Source: Rapana venosa (lineage: Eukaryota > Mollusca > Gastropoda > Neogastropoda > Muricidae). From it: DNA of 64,000 nt. The stretch is from contig CM054140.1 of NCBI GenBank assembly GCA_028751875.1, positions 57,210,826-57,274,825 of the forward strand, given 5' to 3'. The notes below the pieces were generated by a model. It searched no databases. It was not told the DNA's origin and saw nothing but the letters and a program-made list of their open reading frames with translations. Position 1 is the first letter of the stretch. The number at the start of each line of letters is the position of its first letter. Of this stretch, positions 35,501 to 49,000 are shown piece by piece. Position numbers and translations under genes: made by a program.

Positions 35501-38500
35501 ATTTGAGCTTGCCTCAAAGTAATCTACGATATATATATACTGTCATTGGGTAGACTATCAGGATTATTCATGTAGTAATTTCTGAGTAAGAGGGATATGA
35601 ACATAGCAAGTGGTACATACGAGTTTTATTCCCCGGCATATAGGGTGCACTTGCACTGGGCAGTTAAGAGGTTAAAGGTGAGATTTTTGCGTACGCGACC
35701 CTTTTTGCCCACCATGAAGGTAGCAGCATTCCAGATTCCAGGAAGTACTATAATATATCATCATCAAAAGAAGGCGAAACAATTCTCCAGTGTTCAGCAG
35801 AGTAATGCATTCAAAAAGAAAATCTTCCTTCATTTCAATCGAATCATGCGCTGAAAATACAACTTCATACGTTTTATGAAGTCGATTTCAAGGGAGAAAT
35901 TGACTGCTGATTTTTTTAATTTTTTTATAAATTAACTCTTTCCCTAAACTGATGGCATCCCAAGGCTTTTTGTTTTTTTCAGAGGGGGGTGGGGGGTGGG
36001 GGGTGGTCATAACACTGTCACACATAATAATAATAATGTATGGAATTTATATAGCGCTGAATCTTGTAAACCAACAAATCAAAGCGCTCATCCCACATCC
36101 CATATGCTGATCATTATAGGAACATCATCAAGCAGCATGCCTGATGGGTAGAGGGGTCTTCACAACGATTTAGCAACAGTAGATCCTAACAAAATGGGAC
36201 CGAAGCATTAAATCTGGGGTGTTTTTTTTAATGTTCTTTTCATTCTTCTGCTAGAGCTTCGAGGGAGATTTTACATATGCAACCAGTTTTGACCGCCATT
36301 ATGGTACCTGCATTCTGTCTTCAGGGATGGTGTCTAAACACAACACCAGTGTGCAAACTTTTAAAAAATAAAAAAATTTGTCATGCGTTCCTTACCAGCA
36401 CACAATGGCTACTCTTCCAAAAGGCGAAACAGGTTTTTAAGTGTGTGCGCAGTAGCTTCTGCATGCCTTCACACATGGGGCATTGGTTTTGTAGTCTCAT
36501 CCAAAGGACGTTTTGGGAGTGGGGTCAGTAGTGCTGTTAACTCCAGGGGAAAAATCCCCTTGAACGGGTGCCTCAGTAGTGGCTCAACTCGGACCATCCG
36601 ATCATGAGTGCAACACTCTAACCCCTAGGCTATCCTGCCCTGAATCTTGTGTTTAGAAAAATGGCATAATTCAACATACTAGTGAAAACAACAGGCGTAT
36701 TCTGGGCCTTTTTCCTGTCCCCCATAGTCATGATTCATTCTACTCTACCGCAAGAATTTTAGCGCGCATGCAAAACGTTACACTTGCATCCATATGTATA
36801 TATGTAACCCTCCACCGCATAATGAGTAACACTGTAACGGAGACCAATTTTCAATCGTTAACATGTTATTAATCTGCAATAAAAATAAAAATAATTTCAT
36901 TAAAAAAAAACAAACTTTAACACAATCCCTACGTTAAGGAAGAGAGCCCCTCTTTCCCAGTTACACGTGCACATTTGTATGCTGCCGTAACCCAGTAGTG
37001 GGTGATACGGAGGGAAGGGTTAGTAGATGGCTGGTTACCCTATAGCAGGTTGCCTGTAGGGAAAAGGTTAAAAAGCTATTCAATAAAAAAAAAGATTCTT
37101 CTTCCTTTTTTGTCATGTGTTTCTCCCAGGGGAGGTTTGACATTGATGAGCCTTCTCCATCTCTCTCTCTGCTTTGAGCTTCCTCCTTATTTATGCCCCT
37201 TTCTCTAAGATCATCTGCAATACAGGCAGCCCAGGTCTTGCTAGGTCTTTCTTTGGTCTCTTTCCATCCACTACGAAGTTCATGGTTCTTTTTATGATGT
37301 GGTGGTCTGCTTTCCGTTGAACGTGCCCAAACCAGCGCAGTCTATTGGTACTAGCTACAGACTTCAGATCATCAACTTTGCACATTCTCCATAGTTCTTC
37401 ATTCGTGATCCTGTCTTCCCATTTGATCTTTGTCATGTAGCGTAGCATTCGGTTAAATTCACAGCTCTTCAACAAACGTTCGACAGTTTTTGTGAAAACC
37501 CATGTCTCCGAGCCATACAGGAGAACAGGTCTGATGCAGGCCTTATATATCAGGCAGTGTCTCTCCAGTGGGATTTTCTGATTTCTGAGCAGACTTGCCA
37601 ATTCTTTCCTTCTTTTTTTTTTCAATAAAAAAAAATTAATAAATAAAAATAAACCAGACAGAAAATCAACTAAAGTACTCCAAAGTATCAAATCTGGGCC
37701 AGACTACGTCAGCTCTTCATCACTAACAACAGCCTCACATCTGTCCACTACTGCCCTGCAGGTTGATACCGTTTCTCAACACCCTCGGCAAAAACTCGTG
37801 TTCCGTTTGTTGCTACTTCGCTCATCTAGTCTCTGAACTGTGCTTGCTTTCGTAAGTTACATGAGTGCTTATCCCATTATCCTCGGGAAAAAAAAATCAT
37901 CTGAGCGCTTTGATTTGTTGCTTTACAAGATTCAGCGCTATATAAATTCCATACATTATTATCATTATTATTACATGGCATCGACTGCACAGGTCCAGCC
38001 TTGCTTTGTTGAACGTTTCAAGCATCGACGGATACAAATCCATACCCAGAGAAGACGACTGATATATGACTGTTTTAACTTGCAGTGCATGCACACTCAG
38101 TCTTTGCCTCCCTAGGATGTTATCATCTGCTAGGCTAATCTTTGTTTTGTCCGTGCATTCGCATGCATTTGAATGGGAGCTATAAAGGACAGTAGGATAC
38201 ATTTGAATCTGCGCTACAATCACAAAACCCCCCCTGCTGAAATCAGAACTGCTATGTCAAAATCGTAGCGTGAAACAAGACTCTTCTCACATGCAGTGAT
38301 ATGATTTTGTATGTCATGCGAAATTCGGATATTGAAATGGCACAAAGTGCAGTAGAAAGCATCACTTTTTGCCTCGTTCAGACGGATTAAAGGTTTGTCT
38401 TTTTTTTTTTAATATAATTTCAGAAACTGGGACATGTTTTCAAAACCTGGAATTGTGGCTAAGAACCAGAAAAATTCCAGGGAAAAAGAAAAGATTGGGA

Positions 38501-39270
38501 GCTATGCTATTATACTGAGAGCACACACACACACCAACCATACACACACAAAAACAAACACACACACACACACAACCATGCACACACACACAACCATACA
38601 CACACACACAACCATACACACACACACACAACCATACACACACACAACCAACAACAAAAACCACACACACCTGCCCACACCCACAAACACACACTACACT
38701 GGCGACTCACCTTTAGAATCTGTGGCATCAGAGGAGGTGGATGCTGCCGCCCCTTTACCGTCTCCCTTATCTCCTTGCTTCTTCTTCTCTATTCTCTCCT
38801 TCTGTAAAAGACCCTTCAGACATCAAATTATGCCCACGAAATTCAAACCCGATTGGTTTAAACAACATTTAATAATTTAACAAATCATACCGATATATAT
38901 ACACTTACAATAGAACAAGCTAAAAATGTTTTTTATTTTACTCTTTTATTTCGAGGATAATGAAATGAGCACTCATGTGCCGTTTTACATCCCAGTCCCT
39001 GTGTGAATGCAGTTTTGTCAATTTTGTCCTCCGTCCATTTCTTCTGGCACACAATGGCCTACTCTTACGAAAAGCGGAACAGGATTTAACGTGTGCGCAA
39101 GATGCTCCGCGTGCCATTGGCACACGGGACCTCGGTTTACAGTCTCATCCTAGACAGCTCTCAACAGAAATGAAAGTGTCAGTCTTTGTGTTTGACAGCT
39201 GGTAGACATCAAGTTGTTCAAACTATAAAAAGTGTCGGGGTTTGGGTTTTTTCAAAAACCTAATTGAGCC

Positions 39271-39306
<36 letters not shown>

Positions 39307-42300
39307 GCACAGTATACACACACAGACTCAAAAGTACTGAACATTTTTTCACCATCAATTTCTTTCCCCAAGAGTTATAAGGAGCTGTCAAAAGTGAGGA
39401 ATTTTTTTTCTTTTTTCTTCCTCTGCTAGAACATCTGAGGTTCATCAATGGTGAGATTTTGTGTATGTGACCATTTTTGCCCATCATTAAAGGTAGCTGC
39501 ATTCTGACTTTGGGGACGTCTGAACACAACTCTAGTGTGGATGTGTTTTTGTTTGTCATTCGTTTTTTAACCGGCACGAATAGCCTCCTCTTTTAGATGG
39601 CAGAACATAATTCAATGTGTGTGCAAGATGTTCTGCGTACTTTCTCGTACAGGGCCTCGGTTTATAGTCTCATCAGACTCGGAGGAAGTGGAGTCGGTAC
39701 TGATGTAAACTCCAGGGGAAAAACCCTCTTGAATGGGTGCCTCAAAATGGCGACTCAAACCTGGAGGTCTGAATCCCTGGCTGTCAAAATCATGTGCAGA
39801 ATGCTTTAACCACTACGCTATCCAAATGTGAAAAAAAAAAAAAAATCTCTGAATCCATTATGTTACAAACCCATTATGATACCGATGTGATACAGTGTGC
39901 ATGCAATTATGAACAGAATCGGCCAAATCATTCTGTCAAGTATCTTTGAGCTTTTTTGAAACAAAAATTCACTTTTAGCTCCAGTAGTTAAAGCTCTATT
40001 TTAATTTTTGTCTTAGTTCTGTGTTCTGTAAAATACCCCTTGTTCAACCAGGGAACTTATTTATTTACTTATTTATTCATTCTTTCTTTACTTCTTTATT
40101 CATTCATTTATTTACTTATTTATTCATTCTTACTTTGAGGATAATAGAATAAGAACTCTGATGCTTTATTTTAACATCCAGTTCCTGCGTGCATGCCGTT
40201 TTGTAAATTTTATCCATTCCCAGTGGCTCAAATGGCCTACTCTTCTGCAAGGCAGAACGGGTTGTAACATGTGCGCAAGACGTTCTGCATGCGTTCACAC
40301 ATGAAACATTGGTTTATAGTCTCATTTCAAGGACTATGGGTGGAGTGGAGACGGTACTGATGTTAACTCTAGGCGAAAAAAAAATCATTGAACTGCTGCC
40401 TCATTGGCAGCTTGATCCTGAACTGTCAGATCACAAGCTCAATGCTCTAACCACTAGCCTAAGCCGTCTCCCCCCCCCCCCCACCCTAAGGGTTTGATTT
40501 CTTATCTGTCAAGATCTGGCAGAACTCTTTGCAATTTCCTTGGCATTTTGCCTCAATGGTACCAGAGTTAATATGAAAAATGGCAAGTTTGCATGCCAAG
40601 AAAGAAAAATAATGGTACTAAAGTAAAACGGCATATGATCTTTCACAGAAAAAGTCTAATTCTGAGGTTGGGGGGGGGGGGGAATACTCACACACACACT
40701 CACTCACTCACACACACGCACACTCGCACACATACACGTTACACGCAAACCTTTGTACCTGCATAAAAAGTGCAGAAGTGAACTTCTCATCCTTGTCGAT
40801 GTCAGAATCGCTGTCTGAACTGGAACTGCTGCTGTCGCTACCTCCTTGTACAGAAAGCAGACAAATTTGATTGAAGATGTCAATACACTGATTTAGAATG
40901 AAAAATAAATTAAAGATGATATAAACTTTCATCCTTAGAGTTTTGGTTAGAAACACAATGGAACTCTGACAAATACAAATCGCACTCATTGTACGCAAAT
41001 GCACCATTTTTTGGGTCTTGGTTCACCAATAGTAAGATTTCGCATGTGCCACCAATACTGCCCACCACTAAGGTAGCCACACTCTGACTTCGGGCAAGAA
41101 TGCACTATATGAGATGTAAAATTCACATTTTTTTCCTCCGCAAACTCGTTCTTACTAGCATCAGTTCTGCATGCATGCGACTAAGGACATATGCAATATG
41201 AATATTATCTCCTATGTATGTATTTATTTATTCTTTTATATCGAGGATAATGGAATAAGCACTCATGTGCTTTTTTTACATCCAGTCCCCGTGTGTATGC
41301 GGTTTTGTAAATTCTGTCATCTGTTCCCACCAGCACACAATGGCCTACTCTTACGAAAAGCGGAACAGGATTTAACGTGTGCGCAAGATGTTCTGCATGC
41401 GTTCGCACACAGGGCCTCGGTTTATAGTCTTATCCGAAGGACTTTTGGGGAGAGTGGAGTCTGCACTGACGTTAACTCCAGGGGAAAATATCCCCTTGAA
41501 CGGGAATCGAACCCGGGTATATCATATATGTGTATTTGAGCATACCAATAGACTATAAGTTCCTAGCCACGTGTCAAAGACATTTTTCCCCTCCTCATTT
41601 TCTCAACTATTATTGATTTCCCTGTTCCCCAATTCATCACAATATCTCTTTGTGAAATCCTTTCAAGACATCTCCCTAACTCATTGGTGGGCAAAAGCCC
41701 AAACTTTGGCACGACGTTAAGCTCAACATGACGCACTGAAAGAAACTTAGGCACCAACGAAAATTGGAGACCCAGCGAGCAAGGGTCAATCCAAGAGAAA
41801 CTACTTAACACACTAAATTTCAGATAACCATGCTCCTATTTTAGAGTTGTTCCTCAATGATCATGAACCTAATCGATTTTAAATAAACTGTGTCCAAAAC
41901 TATGACGGTTTTTCTTCTTTTATACTAACATGGAACTTCTAACTGACTAACAAAACCCACGGAACATTCCTTTGGTGTTAAAATCATCATCTTTTCCTAT
42001 TGGATCAGGTTTCCGATATTATATGCCTTCTTACAAATGTGATGCACTCCCACAAAAGGTCCATTAAGTGCCTTTTTAACATTTTTCAGATTTTGATACA
42101 GTGAGAAACTTCAATCATTAAGCTTTATAATGATATATTTGTTTTTGTTGTAGGTTGACTAAAAGCAAAGTTATATAAGTTGAAAGTGACAGGGTGGTGG
42201 GGCGGCCATTTTGAGAAAATGGCATCTGAAGTTTCTTCAACTGTGTACAAGTGTTTTGGTAGAAAGGCCTTAGCAACAGGGCTTTAAATTAAATGAAACT

Positions 42301-45250
42301 TGGAGAAAAGATTAAGCTGGCACTCTTCTATGATCTCCAAACACAAGTTTGAAAGAATGTTTCCTATTTTCCTTGATTTTATATTTTTTATGACATTAAT
42401 TTCAAGCGAAAATAGGCCAAATCATGTTACCACGACAATCGAAAACAAAATGCCCCAATTACAAGTTGTATTTTGTTTAAGCTTAGAAAGCTAAGGAAAG
42501 CCTTAATTTCAGTACAACTATTGAATGTCTGACAGTTCATAACACAAAAAATGTATAGAAAAAGTTTTCAAAATTATTTTGAGCTGGGAAAACAAGTAAC
42601 TGTCAGGTAGTGAAGTTCTTAATTATTCAAACATCTCATATTGTCACAAATGTTGATGTGGTTAGGACAGGGGGAGGGGGGTTCAAATGATAAGCATGAA
42701 ATATCTGAAAATTTGAACAATGTGATACAAATGATATCAAAATAATAATCACGCAATACAAAAAAAGGATAGAAAAATGTCACATACCTGAACTCCAGAG
42801 CAGTCTTGTGTTGAACATATTTAATCCATTTGGAATCACACATCAAACATAAAATTCACACACAACACCAGGCACAGTTTACAATTCTGTTCATCAGTGT
42901 TCCATTTCATTGACAGGTGATGGAGTCAGAATATCCTGTGCATCTGGTCGCACAAAAGTCCTGATGTTTTTATACAGGTAGTTCTGCCTGTCAAGAGAGA
43001 GGCCAGGTGCTGGAATGACATCAGGCAGGCTGCGGAGATTTGCCAGTGCTCCTTCCACATCAGCAACAAGGGTGAAAGTTTGCTCGGGTCAGCAAGTGTT
43101 TCCTTGTACTTCATGACACCAGGTTCCTGGGACGAAAAGCGGAAATGGGCAATCTTCTTTATTCCTTGAAAGGCACGGAAGTGATTGGCGAAGAAGGATT
43201 GCCAGTCGTAGGTTTCCACTTCCGTCTTTGCGTCCTGGGATTCACCCCTGACTATCTGAGCCCTGTTGACCCTTTGTACAGGTGTACTGTTGTGCACAAC
43301 AGTGCTCAGATCCTGAAGGCAGTGGACTTCTGACCTCCGGAATGCCCGTTTCAGGAGCCCAAAGCACCAGTCAGGAGCAAACTTGGTATGTCCTGGTGGC
43401 ATAAAATGCAAGGAAATGCACTTGTGTCGTCCTGTCATCACCCTCCAAGCACAGTACCACAGCACAAATTTATTTTTATTTTGCCCGGCACAGTTGTCGC
43501 AGTGTAGATCACAAAGTTCTTCTCCAAGACCATAGGTCTTGAAGAAGTGGTGCAGATAGGACACCACAGCATTGGAGCCTTTGCTGGATGATGCTCCCTC
43601 ATCAATTAAATAATTTATTTGCTGTGGCAGTCCTTCACAACACACGCCAAAGATGCCCACTTTTCTGGGTGTTAGAAAATACATGGGGCCGGGCTGGTAT
43701 GGGGTGTGTGGGAGATGGACCTGTTGCGCAAAATCAAAGGAGTAGTGCATCGAGATGTTTCTGCTGCACTCTGGGTTTTGCCCCAACTCCTGAACACCTA
43801 GCGCCTGAATGGTGTCCTTGCACTCTGCTGTCATCGTCTTGTACAGGTGCCGCTCTTCTGTCACACGACTCAGATGCGCTCCCTGTGTCGTGATGATCTT
43901 GTTTTTTTCAGCAAGAGACATGTTGGCACTCCTGTATATTGTGTAGTTATTCTTCTGGCAGGTCCAGCAGAGGTCAGTCATGGGGCGGGCAGCCACAATA
44001 AAAGGTAGTAGGCTTGCCCAGAGCTTCCTGAAGGTTGACAATGCAACAGGTCTCTCTCCTGAAAATATAAATGTGCAAGTTTGAGTTATCAAAGTTGTAA
44101 AATTAAAATTTGCACACAACACAATGCAACAAGATTTCACATCATAATTATTTTCCTACAACTTATTCATAGCAAAGCCTTGGAATTAAAAAAATTTCTT
44201 ACCAAATGTGAAATTTTATGCTATCATATTATCCCCTATTAGAGGTAGCCGCATTCTAACTTTGGGGATAGAAAAGAAAATAAAATCATTAATTGCACTG
44301 TTTGATTTATGTCTTTATTTGAATGTCTGAGATTCTGTGTGTATTACAAAACATTATGCTCTTCAGAAGCCTCATTCACTCAGTGATTTGAAACCACAAT
44401 TTTTTTTTGTCATTAAGACAATGATATAAAAAGATATGCAAATTATGTGATGGTCTTGTTTATTTTTTTCTAATCTATCAATTTTTCACAGATTAACGGT
44501 ATTAAGGTTTTTCACCTTTAAAATTATAAAAAAAAGATTCATGTGTGTGTATGTGTGTGTGTGTGTGTGTACCTTGCTTTATGACAGACTAAACTTTAAA
44601 AAGGTAAATTTACCAGCAGCTGCAGCACTGGCAAGGAAGTCGCGGTGAACTTTGCTTTTGGGGGCACTTGATGGCAGCAGCAAAATGTCATCCCTGTGGT
44701 ATCCTGGCACTCTCCCTGGGAGGCTGACGGCATTTTCCTCGGCATAGTTTCTGATAAATGTCTTCACATTAGATATATCATGAAAGCTCAGGGCTTTGGT
44801 GTTGTTCTTCCTGCCACCTTGTTTATTTTGCCTTGGACTTGGACCATTCTTCCTGTAGTGGTCCATGATGTTCCTGAGCTTTCTTTCTTTAACTCTGAAA
44901 CAGGCAGAGCAAAGATAATGAAACAAAGATTCAACACAAATATTAAAAATCTAACGCAGGAGCTATGATTTATATATATTATTTTCATGGCCAAAAAAAC
45001 CCTAAATATTCTAAGTTTAGATAACACTATTACACACACACACCAGAAATTAAATCAAAGCACTAAATAAAACCAATCAGCCACCCCTCAGGAACAATGA
45101 TCTATTTATATTTTCATGGCAAGAAGATTTTTAAGTTTAGAAAATATGTATTATACACACAAACACCATACCACAACACACACACACATATCACACCACA
45201 CACACGCACATCACACCACACCACACACACACACACCACACCACATCACA

Positions 45251-45312
<62 letters not shown>

Positions 45313-45894
45313 ACAAAAGAAACTAAATCAAAGCACTGAATAAAAGTATTAAGCTAATCACAACTCAACCCCACCCCACCCTTAAAAATAACCTATATAC
45401 AATACAATGGAAATGCCTGAAACAGAAACTGTCATCAAATCTTAACACTTGAAGATGAGAAAGTGCTTACCCTGAACCCAAGAGGGGGGGGGGGGAGGGG
45501 GGGGGGAATTAATCGGACATTTATTTAATTCTGAATCATAAAAATATACAGTAATTATATATGTAAACACAACCATACCCTGTAAGAAAGAAGAATGTTT
45601 TTCTGCAGACCAGTCTGTTCATCAGTGTGTAGTCAGTTCTAGTCCGCACTCGCTCCTTCTGCTCTTTCTTCTTGCTGCTCACAGTTGTAGGGTCTTGATG
45701 CATGTTTGAGCAAAAAATGCCCATGACAAACATGTCCAGCTCCTCTGATGAAAAAAAAAGTGCATGCTTATTAATATCAACAAGACAAATGTTGCTCTTT
45801 ATCACACATAAAACTGCTTCATACCATAAGAACAGCAAAATATCATACTGTATCTAACCAGAATAAACAATGTCAATGCACACTCTTGATGTCT

Positions 45895-45937
<43 letters not shown>

Positions 45938-45989
45938 TGTTGTCCAAGGTTGTGAAAGTGGTCATGATAATGGTTATAGTGAAGGTAGC

Positions 45990-46062
<73 letters not shown>

Positions 46063-49000
46063 CCACACACCAAAATATATCCAGAGAGGACAGAAAATGT
46101 AGACACTGTAACAAAATTGAAGATGAATTTCATTTACTTGATGAATGCATTTTATATGATGAACTCAGAAATAATTTGTTATTAAAAATCAAAATGAAAG
46201 ACAAAGAATGCAATAACTGTGTACATAAATTAAGTGACATAATCACAGTTGATATATATCAAGCAGATATCATCAGATATGTGTATGAGTGTTTTGAAAA
46301 AAGAGAAAAAGAGAAGTAGAATACAACATGTTTTTAGTGTACATCACTTTTAGCCAAAATAGATAATATTTATAGTTGATATTTTTGTTGTGTTAAGTGG
46401 CAATAAAATATTCTGAATCTGAATCTGAATCTGAATCTAACACACACACACACTCACACTCACACACACATCTGAAACATGACTTTTATTTATTTTTTTA
46501 GTTAGAATTTCCTGAAGTAAAGCACTTTATGAGGAATGTTTCAGTTTCAATTTGTTCTAGACATAATATCATATACTGGTATATTTATAGTTTTTATTCA
46601 TTTGAAAAGTACTTTTTACTGAAAATAATAGTTGTAGAAATAATGTAAATGTTGTACACACACTTATTTATCATTAAATTACTTTTCTTTTAACCTTAGA
46701 ACAGTCGTGGCATTTTTGAATAGGTTAATTAATAATAGTTTTTCTTCATTGTTTTAATGTTCTTAGCTATACTATAATTGTAGCATCATGTTCGTGCTTT
46801 TTAGTTACATCATTTTCTTGAAGGTCATCCACCTTTAAAAATGTGGGGTTTTTTTTCACATATTGTTGAAAGACATTAAATAGACTAGAAGACATGCATG
46901 TCAGACTGATGGGGAAAAAAGAGCAGATATTAGATAAAAATACATTGTTCCATTTGAAAATAAAGATCTGAGTTTGAGTTGACTTTCACACACACACACA
47001 CACACATGCACACACACACACAGAATGTACATGAAGTGGAAAAAATGTAAACTCACCCTTTGTCATATCCTGTGTGCTCAGCTGCAATGACAGCACTTCT
47101 TCTGCAGTAAACTGCGAAATGCACCCTCTTCTCTGTTGTCGAGGTAGCCCTTCTTCAGCAGCGACCTTGATTTGGGAGCACTTGCATGCAAAGTTCGCTG
47201 CTTCTTCCAGAGTAGGGTAGGTGCCAGCACTCTGAGCACTGTCAGCACTACTTGTACTTGGCTCAGCATTTTCCTGAATTGTTTCAACATGAACAAGGGG
47301 AGCATCTTCTTTTTCTTCGAACAGTTCCTCCAATTCTAAATTTTCATCTTTGTGGTGAGTTTCCTCCGATGATTTAGGCAGGCCTAGTCGTTTTTCAAAA
47401 GTTCCCAGCTCATCGTCGGTCTCCTCATCATCGCTGCTATGTATGTCAATTTCTTCGTCTTCAGTGGCAAAATACTCGGTGATTAAATCTTTTATTTCAT
47501 CAATTGGTGGCATACCAGCAATTATGCTTTCATTTAAAAGGTCTTTTATACGATCTGCTTTCTTTTCAGCTTCCATGCTTTCTCGATCGCCGATCGCTGC
47601 CGGTCTTGTTGATGTGAAATTACCTGTTGGATTTATTTCCCTTGATTTAAAGTGACGAACCAGATGCCTGTTGCTAGTTCGTTGTGTACATTCTGCCTTC
47701 TCATTGGTCATTTCACTTGAGTTTGTGTACTAAATTTAGAAGCAGATTACGCTGTAGGACTAAAATAGAACGACTGGAAATTTCCACGATGTGCTAGGCG
47801 GGAAACAGAGCTTTCCAGTGGTGTGTCATTTGTAGGTGGAACAGCGGGTTTCGCAACGAAACAAAGGCCGCAAAATCTGTCTAATTTCAGCGTTTAAGAG
47901 TCGGATTTTGGCACAGTATGTCTATAAAATAATAAATTAAACTACTTTATAAACTGAATTGGAGTCTGATACTTTGGAATATGATTTTTAGATGTTTGAA
48001 GAAATCAAAACTGCAAAAACATGAAAATCACTAAAAAATAGGTCACGAAGCCTTTTCGGCCTGCACGCGAAAACTCCCCGTGCGACTTTTGGGATGTTCC
48101 GTTGGAGCGCGTCACAAATGCTGTATTTAGTGGCATAATTTCAACATTCTCAACACACACGAAAATGGGAAGCACACATGGAAAGACTGTTTGTAAAATT
48201 GAAAAGCAGACAAAATGAACTCGGCAATCATACACAATTTGTATGCTTTCATAATTTTGCGCAAGTACAGTAAAAACATTTTTACATATGACCAATATCA
48301 TTCGTCATGGCAGTATGGACAGGCCAAAAGTACTGTGACCCCTAATAGGTTAAACTACTCATCTTTTAACATCTTGTATTTTTCAACTTTTTGAAGATTT
48401 TTGTTTCCCCTAAAGCCCTTTATCCAAAGGCAGTTGCTCCTTTCACCATCAAATATTAAGTTTTCGTGACAGAGCAAAGATGATGTTCAGCAGATGTAGA
48501 CATACCTGGGAAGTCCTGACAGCATCATCCCATTTTTGTGTGTGTTGAGAATGTTCAAATTATGCCACTACATACAGCTTTTATATGATTTGAATGTAAG
48601 GTACTGTGCTCCTTCAAAACTGATTTGCAAGACTCTACAGACGTAACTGTGATCTTTAAAAAATATATCATGTTGTTTTAAATCACAGGACATCTTGTAA
48701 GCATATGACAGTGTTCCTCAAAGTTTTCATCCTTAGTATTCAAAACTACATAAGGGACAAAAAATTTTGGGAAAGATAATGGAAAGTATCAATGAAAATC
48801 CTCTTTTCATATTTTGTAAATGGTATCAGACTTCCCTACCCCCAAAACAGTACTTTGAGTGCATTCTCACATAAGTATGTTCTTTCGAGCCAGAAGGCCC
48901 ATAGAGCCAGAGCTTATCCCGGTTTCTGTAGCGTTAAGCGAACTGATGGTTTTTCACCACCCCTGTGACAGGATGCTAGTCTGTCGCCAGATACTTCCCC

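Larger units (their letters stand above)
42894..47711 (-). pseudogene. DUF7869-like transposon-type gene nested in a GTF2F1 intron, four exons, one frame break
   Basis: Exons 47711-47058, 45744-45579, 44894-44614 and 44058-42894 join in phase (1, 2, 1) to about 755 codons. Exon 1 (residues 1-218) is acidic. Exons 2-3 contain CRKTFFFLTG, LRNIMDHYRKNGPSPR (helix-turn-helix-like), FIRNYAEENAVSLPGRVPGY and LLPSSAPKS. Exon 4 contains DLHCDNCAGQNKNKFVLWY, MPPGHTKFAPDWCFGLLK and an end block DRQNYLYKNIR. I recall this layout as the DUF7869-type family; the name is from memory. The paired Asp motifs suggest an RNase-H-like (DDE-type) core, which is inference. The conserved frame shifts at the GGG run at 43086-43088 (plus strand): one missing base puts the last 64 codons (stop at 42894-42896) in another frame. 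It could be a decayed copy or a sequencing error in a homopolymer. No host role is assigned. Confidence 0.75.

Noticed and set aside
37191..37691. Minus-strand 166-codon frame as a host gene
   Set aside because: It is the C-terminal end of a LINE reverse transcriptase with several copies in the window and a (GAA)n tail.
42926..44140. Single 404-codon minus-strand open frame as a complete gene
   Set aside because: The part above 44058 is intron read-through before a good acceptor, and the last 50 codons are out of the conserved frame. The spliced model with exons 1-3 fits the family better.
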